Positions 1-8,892 of a stretch of 48,051 nt of DNA are shown here, piece by piece. The notes beneath the pieces are model-generated. The model saw nothing but the letters and a program-made list of their open reading frames with translations, was not told the DNA's origin and did not search any database. This stretch comes from Mammaliicoccus fleurettii. GTDB taxonomy: Bacteria; Bacillota; Bacilli; Staphylococcales; Staphylococcaceae. The stretch spans positions 1 through 48,051 of the forward strand of contig NZ_RXWZ01000085.1 in NCBI RefSeq assembly GCF_003970575.1. Direction: 5' to 3'. Position numbers and translations under genes: made by a program. How positions within the stretch are numbered: position 1 is the stretch's first letter; the number at the start of each line of letters is the position of its first letter.

Positions 1-38
1 GTGTTAAGATATATAGGTGATAATGTTGAGGTGATAAG

Positions 39-509
39 ATGGATAAAATTGAAAATATTTATAATTATGAAATTTCTAATTTATTAAAAGGCGTTAAAAA
101 TAAAAATATACCTGCAGTTAATCCTATTATTGCAGATGTATTAAATGATATTAACATTGATATACATGCGAAATTAGCTACAATATCTATTGATGCCTCA
201 ATGCGCTTTTTAAACCGTATCGGTGAAGCAAATGTATCTAATCAAGATATCTTAATAGGTGATCTTGTTAGTGCATATTTCTATAAATGTGCTACATTAA
301 ATAAGGATTTAATATTTTTAGATACAATGACTAAAGCAATCAGCAAACAAAATGAATTGAAACAAACTTTAGCAAATGAAAATATGACACTTGATTCAAC
401 GAAAATAAAAGAAATTGAATCTATTTTCATTACAACTTTAATAGATTATTATGAAATCAATATGGATAAAGAACAATTAAAAGATGACATTTATGCATAT
501 TACTACTAA
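39..509 (+). CDS. hepS1: Heptaprenyl diphosphate synthase, component I
   Basis: Small regulatory subunit of the two-component polyprenyl diphosphate synthase that makes the C35 side chain of menaquinone; it acts in the cytosol as a partner of the catalytic subunit at 1270-2232. The 156-residue protein is mostly helical, lacks the aspartate-rich DDxxD motifs, and is recognised from weak family resemblance (residues 40-110, with ATISIDASMRFLNR) and from its place directly before menG and hepS2, the hepS-menG-hepT order of Bacillus. It is shorter than Bacillus HepS, as staphylococcal versions are. The start follows a GAGGTGAT ribosome binding site at about 29-36. The preceding gene lies outside the window, so I cannot say whether transcription begins upstream. 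Confidence 0.8.
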   Translation: MDKIENIYNYEISNLLKGVKNKNIPAVNPIIADVLNDINIDIHAKLATISIDASMRFLNRIGEANVSNQDILIGDLVSAYFYKCATLNKDLIFLDTMTKAISKQNELKQTLANENMTLDSTKIKEIESIFITTLIDYYEINMDKEQLKDDIYAYYY

Positions 510-552
510 ATAAAAATGACTATATTTTTAAACTTAAAGGAATGAATACTAA

Positions 553-1257
553 ATGGATAATAAATCTAAATCAGAACATGTACATGATGTTTTCCAAAAC
601 ATTTCAGGAAAGTATGATACATTAAATAATATTATAAGTTTTGAACAGCATAAAAGATGGCGTAAATACACGATGAAACAAATGAATGTTAAACCTGGAT
701 CTAAAGCTTTAGATGTATGTTGTGGAACAGCTGACTGGACGATACAACTTAGCCATGCTGTTGGCCCATACGGAGAAGTTGTAGGACTAGACTTTAGTGA
801 GAACATGTTAGAAGCAGGTAAGAAAAAAACGGATAATATGGCTAATATACATTTGATTCATGGTGATGCTATGAATTTACCATTTGAAGATAATGAATTT
901 GATTATGTAACAATTGGATTTGGATTAAGAAATGTTCCAGATTACAAACATGTATTAAACGAACTTAAAAGAGTGGTAAAGCCTGGAGGTATGGTTGTAT
1001 GTTTAGAAACGAGTCAACCAACAATGCCAGTATTTAAACAATTGTATAGATTCTATTTCAAGAATATCATGCCATTATTTGGGAAGTTATTTGCAAAATC
1101 TTTACAAGAATACAATTGGTTACAAGAGTCTGCCGAAAATTTCCCTGGCAAAAAAGAATTAGCAGAAATGTTTGCGGATGTAGGATATGAAAGAATTAAA
1201 ATTAAGAGCTTTACTGGTGGCGTTTCAGCGATGCATTTAGCTTATAAACCTAAATAA
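553..1257 (+). CDS. menG: Demethylmenaquinone methyltransferase
   Basis: SAM-dependent C-methyltransferase that converts demethylmenaquinone to menaquinone, the last step of the pathway (also called ubiE). The 234-residue length is normal. Motif I is ALDVCCGTA at residues 52-60, the acidic ribose-binding Asp is in GLD at 78-80, GDAMNLPF follows at 104-111, the family signature GFGLRNVPD is at 122-130, and KPGG at 143-146. An AAAGGAATG ribosome binding site precedes the ATG. It is sandwiched between the two heptaprenyl synthase subunits, 43 bp after hepS1 and 12 bp before hepS2, so the three genes are almost certainly one operon dedicated to menaquinone. Confidence 0.96.
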   Translation: MDNKSKSEHVHDVFQNISGKYDTLNNIISFEQHKRWRKYTMKQMNVKPGSKALDVCCGTADWTIQLSHAVGPYGEVVGLDFSENMLEAGKKKTDNMANIHLIHGDAMNLPFEDNEFDYVTIGFGLRNVPDYKHVLNELKRVVKPGGMVVCLETSQPTMPVFKQLYRFYFKNIMPLFGKLFAKSLQEYNWLQESAENFPGKKELAEMFADVGYERIKIKSFTGGVSAMHLAYKPK

Positions 1258-1269
1258 CAAGGTGATTAC

Positions 1270-2232
1270 ATGTATGACAAAACAAAAATTCATATAAATA
1301 AAGAAGTAAAAGAAATAGAAAGACAATTGAATAATTATATAGATAGTGAGCAAACAACTATAAATGAAGCTTGCCAATATTTATTAACTTCTGGTGGTAA
1401 ACGTATACGTCCGCTGTTTACTTTAATCGCAAGTCAATTTGGTGAGCAATATTCAAAAGATGTAATCACAGTAGCTACAACACTTGAGCTTATACATATG
1501 GCGAGTTTAGTTCACGATGATGTAATTGATAAAAGTGACAAACGAAGAGGTAAGCCTACAATTGCAAAGAAGTGGGATGTACAAACTGCAGTTATAACTG
1601 GTAATTACTTATTATCACAATCATTAAATGCTGTAAGTACGATTGAATATCCGAAACTTCACGAACAATTAGCACAAGGAATTATTGAAGTTTGTAGAGG
1701 TGAATTATTTCAATTTGAAGATCAATTTGTTTCAAACCAATCTATAACGAATTACTTGAGAAGGATAAAGCGCAAAACAGCATTGCTTATTTCATTGTCT
1801 ACTGAATTAGGTGCATATGCTGCTAGAGCAGATGATGTAACTGTAAAAAAATTAACTAAAATTGGTTATTATATCGGTATGAGTTATCAAATTGTTGATG
1901 ATATATTGGACTTTACAAGCACTGAGAAAAAGTTAGGTAAGCCAGTTGGTTCAGATTTAAGAAATGGACACCTTACTTTACCAGTATTATTAAGAATGAG
2001 AAATTCTTCTGAATTTAAAGAGCGTATTAATCAATTACATGTTGAGAGTCCAGCAGAAACCTTTGATTCATTAGTAGAAGAAATTATAGCATCTAATGAA
2101 TTGCAAAAGGCAAAAGAAGTCAGCAATAATTATTTACTGAAAGCAGAAAATTTAATCAATACATTAAATAATGAATCAGGGAAAAAGATGCTTTTAGAAA
2201 TAATTGTAAAAATAAGAGATAGAAACCATTAG
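1270..2232 (+). CDS. hepS2: Heptaprenyl diphosphate synthase, component II (catalytic)
   Basis: Catalytic all-trans polyprenyl diphosphate synthase subunit (also hepT/gerCC) that elongates farnesyl diphosphate with isopentenyl diphosphate for menaquinone. It has GGKRIRP at residues 42-48, the first aspartate-rich motif DDVID at 83-87 and the second DDILD at 211-215; both bind Mg2+-diphosphate. At 320 residues it is full length. The start is preceded by AAGGTGAT. The stop codon abuts a cre-like sequence and the ndk promoter (2231-2268), so this gene closes the menaquinone operon, although I see no hairpin terminator behind it. Confidence 0.94.
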   Translation: MYDKTKIHINKEVKEIERQLNNYIDSEQTTINEACQYLLTSGGKRIRPLFTLIASQFGEQYSKDVITVATTLELIHMASLVHDDVIDKSDKRRGKPTIAKKWDVQTAVITGNYLLSQSLNAVSTIEYPKLHEQLAQGIIEVCRGELFQFEDQFVSNQSITNYLRRIKRKTALLISLSTELGAYAARADDVTVKKLTKIGYYIGMSYQIVDDILDFTSTEKKLGKPVGSDLRNGHLTLPVLLRMRNSSEFKERINQLHVESPAETFDSLVEEIIASNELQKAKEVSNNYLLKAENLINTLNNESGKKMLLEIIVKIRDRNH

Positions 2233-2268
2233 AAAGCGCTTGCAACTCCTTGTAGTCAATGATAAACT
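2231..2268 (+). promoter_or_regulatory. ndk promoter with overlapping cre-like (CcpA) site
   Basis: TTGCAA at 2240-2245 and TAAACT at 2263-2268 are separated by 17 bp, and the -10 is extended by TG at 2260-2261. The 14-mer AGAAAGCGCTTGCA at 2231-2244 matches 12 of 14 positions of the consensus TGWAANCGNTNWCA and overlaps the -35, a position where CcpA would repress. This is inference from sequence only. Confidence 0.5.
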
Positions 2269-2307
2269 TATCTTGGATTTACATAAAACAAAGGTAGGGA
2301 TTACGCA

Positions 2308-2760
2308 ATGGAAAGAACTTTTTTAATGATTAAACCTGATGCAGTACAAAGAAATTTAATTGGTCAAGTAGTTTCACGACTAGAACAAAAAGGATTAAAA
2401 TTAGTTGCAGCAAAATTATATCAAGCTAATGAAGATTTAGCTAAAGAACATTATGCTGAACATGTTGAAAAACCTTTTTTCAATAAACTAGTGAGCTTTA
2501 TTACATCTGGCCCAGTATTTGCAATGGTAGTTGAAGGTAATAATGTAGTTGAAGTTACAAGAACAATTGTTGGTGAAACAAACCCTGCTAAAGCAGCTCC
2601 AGGTACTATAAGAGGGGATTATGGTATTGATTTAGGAAGAAATATTATTCATGGTTCTGATTCAAATGAGTCAGCAGAACGTGAAATAGGTTTATGGTTT
2701 GATAAATCAGAACTTAATAATTATAAATTAAACAATGAAAATTGGGTATATGAAAAATAA
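2308..2760 (+). CDS. ndk: Nucleoside diphosphate kinase
   Basis: Transfers the gamma phosphate of ATP to nucleoside diphosphates through a phosphohistidine. The 150-residue protein starts with the typical [13 protein letters not shown] and carries the active-site His115 in NIIHGSDS (residues 112-119). Length and sequence are normal. It starts behind AAAGGTAGGGA and has its own promoter (2240-2268) and a strong terminator (2767-2815), so it is probably monocistronic. It sits between the menaquinone and aromatic genes as in Bacillus. Confidence 0.97.
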   Translation: MERTFLMIKPDAVQRNLIGQVVSRLEQKGLKLVAAKLYQANEDLAKEHYAEHVEKPFFNKLVSFITSGPVFAMVVEGNNVVEVTRTIVGETNPAKAAPGTIRGDYGIDLGRNIIHGSDSNESAEREIGLWFDKSELNNYKLNNENWVYEK

Positions 2761-2766
2761 TTACGA

Positions 2767-2815
2767 GAAAGGAATCGTTTAACAAATTTTTGTTAAACGA
2801 TTCCTTTCTTTTTTG
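2767..2815 (+). terminator. Rho-independent terminator after ndk
   Basis: An 18-bp perfect stem (2767-2784 paired with 2791-2808) with a 6-nt loop is followed by a T-rich tract. It begins 7 bp after the ndk stop. Confidence 0.93.
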
Positions 2816-2818
2816 TTA

Positions 2819-2844
2819 ATTTAACGCGTTAAATATGATATGAT
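2819..2844 (+). promoter_or_regulatory. aroC promoter with a 16-bp palindrome
   Basis: TATGAT at 2839-2844 with TG two bases upstream forms an extended -10 box. Just before it, at 2819-2834, lies the perfect palindrome ATTTAACGCGTTAAAT, in the spacer between the -10 and a poor -35. CGCG is rare in this AT-rich DNA. The position suggests an operator; the regulator is unknown. Confidence 0.5.
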
Positions 2845-2880
2845 TAATTTTATATTTAATTAACAGTAGGGAGAGATTAT

Positions 2881-4047
2881 ATGCGTTATTTAACATCTGG
2901 TGAATCACATGGACCGCAACTAACTGTAATTATAGAAGGTGTTCCAGCTAACTTAAAAATTGACGTAAATGAAATTAATGAAGAAATGTTCAAACGTCAA
3001 GGAGGTTATGGTCGCGGTCGTCGTATGCAAATTGAAAAAGATGCAGTAGAAATAGTTTCTGGTGTGAGACATGGTTATACTTTAGGTAGCCCTATTACGC
3101 TCATCGTGAAGAATGATGACTTTAAACACTGGAGAAAAATCATGGGTGCTGACGCATTAACTGAAGAAGAGTTAGATAATATGAAAAGAGTTATCACTAA
3201 ACCTAGACCTGGTCACGCAGATCTCGTAGGTGGTATGAAATATAATCATAGAGATTTAAGAAATGTACTTGAACGTTCATCTGCACGTGAAACTGCTGCA
3301 AGAGTTGCTGTTGGTGCAGTTTCAAAAATCTTACTAAAAGCCTTAGAAATAGATATTTATTCTAGAGTTATTGAAATAGGTGGCGTAAAAGACGATTTTG
3401 AATATACGCTTGAAGAGGTTAAAGAAAACATTGACCATAACGATGTACGTTGTATTAATGATGAAGTAGCTGAAAAAATGAGAAACCGAATTGACAAAGC
3501 GAAAAAAGATGGAGACTCAATCGGTGGTATAGTCGAAGTAGTTGTTGAAAATATTCCTGCTGGTATCGGAAGTTATGTACATTATGATCGTAAACTTGAT
3601 GGGCGTTTAGCTCAAGCTGTGGTTAGTATTAATGCCTTCAAAGGCGTAAGTTTTGGTGAAGGGTTTAAAGCTGCTGAGAAACCAGGTAGTGAAATTCAAG
3701 ATGAAATTGCATACGATAATGAAAAAGGATACCACCGTTTATCAAATCACCTTGGGGGACTAGAAGGTGGTATGTCGAATGGTATGCCAATTGTTATAAA
3801 CGGCGTAATGAAACCAATACCTACACTATATAAACCATTAAATTCTGTTGATATAGATTCCAAAGATAGCTTTAAAGCTACAATTGAAAGATCAGATAGT
3901 TGTGCAGTCCCTGCAGCAAGCGTAGTTTGTGAACATGTCATTGCATTTGAAGTTGCTAAGGCAATTACTGAAGAATATCAATCAAATCATATTGACCAAT
4001 TACAAGATGCAGTTAAGAATCATCGTAATTGGAATTTAAATTTCTAG
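2881..4047 (+). CDS. aroC: Chorismate synthase
   Basis: FMN-dependent lyase that converts 5-enolpyruvylshikimate-3-phosphate to chorismate, the last step of the shikimate pathway. The 388-residue protein has the N-terminal signature [13 protein letters not shown] (residues 2-14), the [13 protein letters not shown] segment near 110-125 and the [15 protein letters not shown] segment near 137-150, all cofactor and substrate contacts in this family. The start follows AGGGAGAG. It overlaps nothing upstream and is followed at once by aroB; the two share a transcript. Confidence 0.97.
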   Translation: MRYLTSGESHGPQLTVIIEGVPANLKIDVNEINEEMFKRQGGYGRGRRMQIEKDAVEIVSGVRHGYTLGSPITLIVKNDDFKHWRKIMGADALTEEELDNMKRVITKPRPGHADLVGGMKYNHRDLRNVLERSSARETAARVAVGAVSKILLKALEIDIYSRVIEIGGVKDDFEYTLEEVKENIDHNDVRCINDEVAEKMRNRIDKAKKDGDSIGGIVEVVVENIPAGIGSYVHYDRKLDGRLAQAVVSINAFKGVSFGEGFKAAEKPGSEIQDEIAYDNEKGYHRLSNHLGGLEGGMSNGMPIVINGVMKPIPTLYKPLNSVDIDSKDSFKATIERSDSCAVPAASVVCEHVIAFEVAKAITEEYQSNHIDQLQDAVKNHRNWNLNF

Positions 4048-4055
4048 GTGATGAA

Positions 4056-5129
4056 ATGATTTTTGAAACTACTTACAATGACAACAACTATCCGATTATA
4101 TTAAAGCAAAATGCACTTGCAGAGATAAATCATTTTTTAAAAGAAAACGAACAAAATATCGTTCTAATTGATCAAGATGTTTATAGATTCCATAAAGATT
4201 ATATTAAAGCAAACCTTGAAAATCAGGATATTAAATTTATAACTATTATGAGTGGTGAAGCTTGCAAACAAATGTCGTACTTCGAATCGATTAGCGAAAA
4301 AATATTGTCTTTAAATATTAATAGACAGTCACAATTGATTGCTATTGGTGGAGGAGCTACAGGAGACTTTGTTGGTTTTCTAGCAGCTACTTTATTACGT
4401 GGAATTGATTTTATACAAGTTCCTACCACATTACTTGCACATGATTCTGCAATTGGTGGCAAAGTTGGAATAAATGCTTCAGTCGGTAAAAATTTAATTG
4501 GCGCATTTCACAGACCTCGCGCTGTGATATATGACTTAAACTTCTTAAATACATTACCACATACAGAAATTAGAAGTGGTTTTGGAGAAGTATATAAACA
4601 TGCTATTTTAAACAGTGAAACTGATACATGGCATTTAATGGATCAATATTCATCTATTAAAGAACTGTCACGTCTTGAGAATATAGATACATTTTTAAAA
4701 ATGGGTATAGAAACAAAATTAAAAATTGTCATTGAAGATGAGTTCGAAGGTGGCGTACGTAAACATTTAAATTTAGGACACACTTTTGGACATGGTTTAG
4801 AATATTTAACTAAAATTGCTCATGGTGAAGCTGTTATGATAGGTATTTTATTCCAAAAAATCATAAATAAAAATAGAAATCTCTTTGATAACCAAGAATC
4901 TATTCATATATTTATTAATTATTTAAAAGAACTTGGATATCCACTTAGCATAATAAATAATGCTAATATTGAGCTGATTTTTGACTATATGAAAAAAGAC
5001 AAAAAGAATATTGGACAAACGATTCAAATGGTTTTACAAGAAGGCGAAGCTTCGTTTACAATTGAATCCGTTTCTAAAGATGAAGTATTAGATGCATTTA
5101 TAGAACTTAAATCTCTAATAAATGAATAG
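4056..5129 (+). CDS. aroB: 3-dehydroquinate synthase
   Basis: NAD- and metal-dependent enzyme that cyclises DAHP to 3-dehydroquinate in the shikimate pathway. Visible motifs are GGGATGDFVGF (NAD-binding), the metal-ligand Glu in GFGEVYKHA, and the metal-ligand histidines in LGHTFGHGLEY and in HGEAV. I chose ATG 4056 (MIFETTYND, 357 aa): an in-frame ATG at 4029 lies inside aroC without a ribosome binding site, while AGGTGA at 4046-4051 fits 4056. In S. aureus aroA follows aroB; here the next gene is ypiA, so EPSP synthase must be encoded elsewhere or be absent. Confidence 0.95.
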   Translation: MIFETTYNDNNYPIILKQNALAEINHFLKENEQNIVLIDQDVYRFHKDYIKANLENQDIKFITIMSGEACKQMSYFESISEKILSLNINRQSQLIAIGGGATGDFVGFLAATLLRGIDFIQVPTTLLAHDSAIGGKVGINASVGKNLIGAFHRPRAVIYDLNFLNTLPHTEIRSGFGEVYKHAILNSETDTWHLMDQYSSIKELSRLENIDTFLKMGIETKLKIVIEDEFEGGVRKHLNLGHTFGHGLEYLTKIAHGEAVMIGILFQKIINKNRNLFDNQESIHIFINYLKELGYPLSIINNANIELIFDYMKKDKKNIGQTIQMVLQEGEASFTIESVSKDEVLDAFIELKSLINE

Positions 5130-5145
5130 AAGGAGTCCTTTAAAT

Positions 5146-6384
5146 ATGGAAGATGTATATAAAGTAATTGACGATATTCATATGAAAAATATCGAACAAT
5201 TAGATGAGAAAGTAAATAGAGTTTTACAATCTGACGATCATGATGCTTTATTTATGTTAGGAGAAACATTATATAAATATGGAATAGTCGATCAAGGTGT
5301 AAAAATATTTGAAGAACTTTATTTACTTTATCCAGATGAAAATGAACTACTCGTTTATTATATAGAAGGTCTTATCGACCAAAATGACTTAGATAAAGCA
5401 CATGAAGTTCTATATAATAGCCCCCATTCAACAGAAAAATTAATGCTAGAAGCTGATTTATATCAACAACAAGGATTATTCGAAGTTGGAATTGAAAAAC
5501 TTATTGAAGCAAAAGAAATTGAACCAGATGACATCGTTATTACTTTTGCTTTAGCTGAAATGTATTATTATGACGGTCAATATTTAAAAGCAATGTCTAA
5601 TTATGAAACGATTACGCAAACAGGTGAAGATATTGTAAATGGGATATCTATTTATTCACGTATGGCTGATGCGAGTTTACAAAGTGGTGCATATGAAGAA
5701 GCGATTAAATATTATGAAAATGTTTCTGAAATGGATATGACTGCTGAAGATTATTTCAAACAAGCAATAAGTTATCAAAAAAATGACTTAACAAGAGAAG
5801 CAATTAAACAACTTGAGAAGCTTCTACAAAAAGATCCCGACTTTATGCAAGCTTACCATTACTTACTTCAAATTTACGAATCTGAAAAAGATTATGAAAA
5901 AGCAATTGAAATAGGTAAAGAAGGTCTTAGATTAAATGCATATTATAAAGAATTAATGACTGATACAGCTAGACTAATGTTAACAACAAATGACGAACAT
6001 GGTGCAATTCTTTTACAAGATGCTTTAACAGTTGATCCATCTTATACAGAAGCTGCAATTATTCTTGCTGATTATTATCGTGAAAAAGATAACACAACTG
6101 GCTTAATTAACTTGCTAACTTATGTTGACCATGAAGACATCGATCCAATAGTAGCTTGGCATGTTGGGTATGCATTCGGAGAAGAAGAAAGAGATAAAGA
6201 AGCACAGCATTTTTACGAATTAGCTTATCCAGATTTAACACAAAACATAGACTTCTTAAATGACTATTACCATTATTTAATAGAAATTGGAAATGTAGAA
6301 ACTGCTAAAAATATATTAGAGTCTGTTCGCAAACTCGATCCTGAGAATCCTTATTGGGACCAAGAATACGAAAGACTATTATAA
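5146..6384 (+). CDS. ypiA: Tetratricopeptide-repeat protein (YpiA family)
   Basis: Cytosolic 412-residue protein built of consecutive helix pairs with TPR spacing, for example GDETLYKYGIVDQGVKIF-like, DKAHEVLYN, EEAIKYYENV and EKAIEIGKEGLRL units across residues 25-400. No enzymatic motif is present; TPR arrays serve as protein-binding scaffolds and the partner is not known to me. I start it at ATG 5146 behind GAAGGAG; a longer reading from 5122 overlaps aroB and has no ribosome binding site. Position between aroB and ypiB matches the aro-ypiA-ypiB-ypiF order of Bacillus. Confidence 0.85.
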   Translation: MEDVYKVIDDIHMKNIEQLDEKVNRVLQSDDHDALFMLGETLYKYGIVDQGVKIFEELYLLYPDENELLVYYIEGLIDQNDLDKAHEVLYNSPHSTEKLMLEADLYQQQGLFEVGIEKLIEAKEIEPDDIVITFALAEMYYYDGQYLKAMSNYETITQTGEDIVNGISIYSRMADASLQSGAYEEAIKYYENVSEMDMTAEDYFKQAISYQKNDLTREAIKQLEKLLQKDPDFMQAYHYLLQIYESEKDYEKAIEIGKEGLRLNAYYKELMTDTARLMLTTNDEHGAILLQDALTVDPSYTEAAIILADYYREKDNTTGLINLLTYVDHEDIDPIVAWHVGYAFGEEERDKEAQHFYELAYPDLTQNIDFLNDYYHYLIEIGNVETAKNILESVRKLDPENPYWDQEYERLL

Positions 6385-6396
6385 GTAGGGTTAAAT

Positions 6397-6930
6397 ATGA
6401 ATCATACATGGCTTAACTATGAAAAACAGCGGTTCATTGAATATATATTGTATCAATATGATTTTAAAATTGCTGAAAGTGTATGGATATTAAATTTACT
6501 TAAAAGTAGTCCAAAATATTTATCAAATATAACTTTTGTTAGTGAATTATCTAATAATCGAATTCTATCTATTAGTACTTCCCAATCTAAACAATTACCA
6601 TTATTGTATTGTAAAGACCAATTTTGTATAGAAAATGGTCGACAAATCTTTCATGATATAAGATTGGATAATACAGAACTTAATGTCTTACTATATTTAA
6701 ATAAAAATGACGATCGCTTAAATAGATTGCTGATATTACAAATGTTAGTTGACTATTATGGAGAAGATAAAGATATACGTTCATTTAACAATAACAATAA
6801 TTCACTTCATCATTGGGGACAACTAATCAGAAATGAGATTGATAAATCATTAGATAATAATGATCAAGACACATTTTTAGAGATGTCTAAAATATTGCAG
6901 TTCATTAATGAGTTGGAGGAACATCAGTAA
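6397..6930 (+). CDS. ypiB: YpiB family protein (UPF0302)
   Basis: Conserved Firmicutes protein of 177 residues with no known enzymatic motif. The family is recognised from the N-terminal block (EKQRFIEYILYQYDFK, residues 9-24, and VWILNLLKSSP at 29-39) and from neighbours. It starts 12 bp after ypiA and its stop shares one base with the start of ypiF (TAATG), so the three are co-translated. The Bacillus homologue lies upstream of qcrA, as here. Function is not established to my knowledge. Confidence 0.8.
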   Translation: MNHTWLNYEKQRFIEYILYQYDFKIAESVWILNLLKSSPKYLSNITFVSELSNNRILSISTSQSKQLPLLYCKDQFCIENGRQIFHDIRLDNTELNVLLYLNKNDDRLNRLLILQMLVDYYGEDKDIRSFNNNNNSLHHWGQLIRNEIDKSLDNNDQDTFLEMSKILQFINELEEHQ

Positions 6931-7370
6931 TGTTATTTAATCACATTGACTTAAAAGAATTAAAAAACAACTTAGAATATATAGATACAGCAATTATTCC
7001 AGTTTCAAATATCGATATGAATCATCAATTATTAACTTCATGCGATAAAAACGAAACAGTACAATTAGTTGGAATGCTAGCAGAAAAACAATTTAAAGGT
7101 AGATTATTACTAACACCTACATTTTTTACAAGTGGAAATCAATACGACCATGTAAATTCATTTGTGCAAAGCTTAAATGAATATGGACTTAACAATATAA
7201 TCATTTTAAGTAGTGAAAAAATAAATATAAATTGTGAGATTGAATATTATACGGTTAACACAATCCCTATGAGTGATCTAGACGATGAAATGAAACGTAC
7301 ACTTATAGAAGATGAAGTTAAACAATTTATGAAATTCATCATAAAATCTTGGAATAAAACAAACTCTTAA
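6930..7370 (+). CDS. ypiF: YpiF family protein (DUF2487)
   Basis: 146-residue conserved hypothetical protein of the YpiF/DUF2487 family, soluble and acidic, with no catalytic motif that I can point to. The assignment rests on gene order (directly after ypiB, before qcrA) and on the N-terminal block DTAIIPVSNID at about residues 19-29. It ends the ypiA-ypiB-ypiF cluster and is followed by a terminator at 7385-7433, so it is transcriptionally separate from qcrABC. Confidence 0.72.
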   Translation: MLFNHIDLKELKNNLEYIDTAIIPVSNIDMNHQLLTSCDKNETVQLVGMLAEKQFKGRLLLTPTFFTSGNQYDHVNSFVQSLNEYGLNNIIILSSEKININCEIEYYTVNTIPMSDLDDEMKRTLIEDEVKQFMKFIIKSWNKTNS

Positions 7371-7384
7371 TTTTTGTAAATAAT

Positions 7385-7433
7385 AAGCATATCACTCAAC
7401 TGATATTTTCAGTTATGCAGTGATATGCTTTTT
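7385..7433 (+). terminator. Hairpin terminator, one copy of a dispersed element
   Basis: AAGCATATCACT (7385-7396) pairs with 7419-7430, an inner AACTGA/TCAGTT stem extends it, and a T-rich tail follows. The same AGCATATCAC...GTGATATGCT hairpin with an internal AACTGAT recurs at 20753-20807 after ypoC. Confidence 0.85.
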
Positions 7434-7663
7434 ATTTTGAAGATGTCTTAGATAATTTTTTCAAAAAGTACTCTTCAAAAATCACTTTTATCGCCAAAAA
7501 ATGTCCATAAAAATTAAAGCCTTTTCATATTTTTGAACTTTCTTAGTTAAAACCTTAATAAATAAAATATAAATTGTGACAAAGCGTTGACCGTCTTGAA
7601 ATAATAGGCTAAAATTAAATTGTCCTAGTTATAAAAGAACGATTAATAGAGGGGGGAATCTGA
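7434..7663 (+). promoter_or_regulatory. qcrA upstream region with promoter
   Basis: TTGACC at 7587-7592 and TAAAAT at 7610-7615 with a 17-bp spacer form a good sigma-A promoter 49 bp upstream of qcrA. A ribosome binding site GAGGGGGGAA precedes the gene. Farther upstream, TTTTGAAGA at 7435-7443 and TCTTCAAAA at 7472-7480 form a 9-bp inverted repeat. TTGTGAC at 7574-7580, next to the -35, is only a half-site for a redox regulator. No gene is visible here. Confidence 0.7.
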
Positions 7664-8167
7664 ATGAGCCAACGTGTCACACGACGCCAATTTTTAAACT
7701 ATTCATTAATGGGTGTTGGGTCATTTATGGCTGCTGGTATGATTTTACCTATGGGTAGATTTGCGCTTGATCCTGTTTTCAAAGCGGATGCACAAGGCGA
7801 TTTGATTGCTACAGGCGTAAAGGAGTCAGAACTTGGCAAAGAGCCTATAAAAGTGGACTTTAAAATCGAGCAAGAAGATGCTTGGTATACGAGTGAAGTT
7901 ACAGAATTCGCTTGGGTATACAAAGATGGAAAGGAAATTGTAGCTTTATCACCTGTCTGTAAACATTTAGGATGTACAGTGACTTGGAATGGTGATGACT
8001 CAAATCCTAATCAATTCTATTGTCCATGTCATAACGGCCGTTACGAAAAGAATGGTAAAAACATTCCTGGTACGCCACCATTAGCACCACTTGATCAATA
8101 CGAAGTAAAAGTTAAAGATGGCATTATTCAAATCGGCAAAAAACACGAAAACGAATTAGCTAAATAA
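7664..8167 (+). CDS. qcrA: Menaquinol:cytochrome c reductase, Rieske iron-sulfur subunit
   Basis: Rieske 2Fe-2S subunit of the bc complex that oxidises menaquinol on the outer face of the membrane. An N-terminal Tat-like signal anchor (TRRQF at residues 6-10, then a hydrophobic stretch 13-30) is followed by a Rieske domain with cluster ligands Cys100 and His102 (CKHLGC) and Cys121 and His124 (CPCH); Cys105 and Cys123 would form the usual disulfide. At 167 residues it is full length. It is first in the qcrABC operon, 13 bp before qcrB. Confidence 0.96.
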   Translation: MSQRVTRRQFLNYSLMGVGSFMAAGMILPMGRFALDPVFKADAQGDLIATGVKESELGKEPIKVDFKIEQEDAWYTSEVTEFAWVYKDGKEIVALSPVCKHLGCTVTWNGDDSNPNQFYCPCHNGRYEKNGKNIPGTPPLAPLDQYEVKVKDGIIQIGKKHENELAK

Positions 8168-8180
8168 GGAGGGATTAACA

Positions 8181-8855
8181 ATGATAGATAAAATCTATGA
8201 TTGGGTCGATGACAGACTTGATATTACACCAATTTGGCGAGATATTGCTGATCATGAAGTGCCAGAGCATGTTAACCCTGCTTATCACTTTTCAGCTTTC
8301 GTTTATTGTTTTGGTGGTCTAACGTTTTTCATTACTGTTATACAAGTTTTATCAGGCATGTTTTTAACGATGTATTATGTTCCAGATATCGTTAATGCTT
8401 GGAAATCAGTTTACTATCTACAACACGATGTAGCTGCTGGTGTTATCGTACGTGGTATGCACCATTGGGGAGCAAGTTTAGTAGTAGTAATGATGTTTTT
8501 ACATACACTCCGTGTATTCTTCACAGGGTCTTACAAACAACCTAGAGAATTAAACTGGGTTGTAGGTGTTTTAATATTCTTCGTAATGCTTGGATTAAGT
8601 TTTACTGGATATTTATTACCTTGGGATATGAAAGCACTTTTCGCAACAAAAGTAGGTTTACAAATTGCAGAATCAGTTCCTATCATTGGGCCGTGGGTTA
8701 AGACATTACTAGCAGGGGATGCCGAAATAGTTGGTGCACAAACTCTAACTCGTTTCTTTGCGATACATGTATTCTTCCTACCAGCTGCACTATTCGCGTT
8801 ACTGGCAGCACACTTTATAATGATCAGAAAACAAGGTATTTCAGGTCCACTATAA
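8181..8855 (+). CDS. qcrB: Menaquinol:cytochrome c reductase, cytochrome b subunit
   Basis: Four-helix cytochrome b6-type subunit that carries the two b hemes and the quinol site. The 224 residues contain His94/His95 and His108 on one helix (MHHWGAS ... FLHTLRV) and His196 and His211 on another, the expected heme ligands. Cys43 (VYCFGG) corresponds to the cysteine that in Bacillus QcrB holds an extra heme covalently. The start follows AAGGAGGG. Together with qcrC, which supplies the subunit IV part, it makes the split cytochrome b typical of Gram-positives. Confidence 0.96.
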   Translation: MIDKIYDWVDDRLDITPIWRDIADHEVPEHVNPAYHFSAFVYCFGGLTFFITVIQVLSGMFLTMYYVPDIVNAWKSVYYLQHDVAAGVIVRGMHHWGASLVVVMMFLHTLRVFFTGSYKQPRELNWVVGVLIFFVMLGLSFTGYLLPWDMKALFATKVGLQIAESVPIIGPWVKTLLAGDAEIVGAQTLTRFFAIHVFFLPAALFALLAAHFIMIRKQGISGPL

Positions 8856-8892
8856 AAATAACGTGAATAAATGAAAAAGGAGGTCATGCGAC

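Noticed and set aside
4029-4055. Longer aroB start inside aroC
   Set aside because: No ribosome binding site before ATG 4029, while AGGTGA precedes ATG 4056 and the shorter protein matches the family.
7574-7592. Rex operator upstream of qcrA
   Set aside because: TTGTGAC is only a half-site; the matching TCACAA arm at the right spacing is missing.
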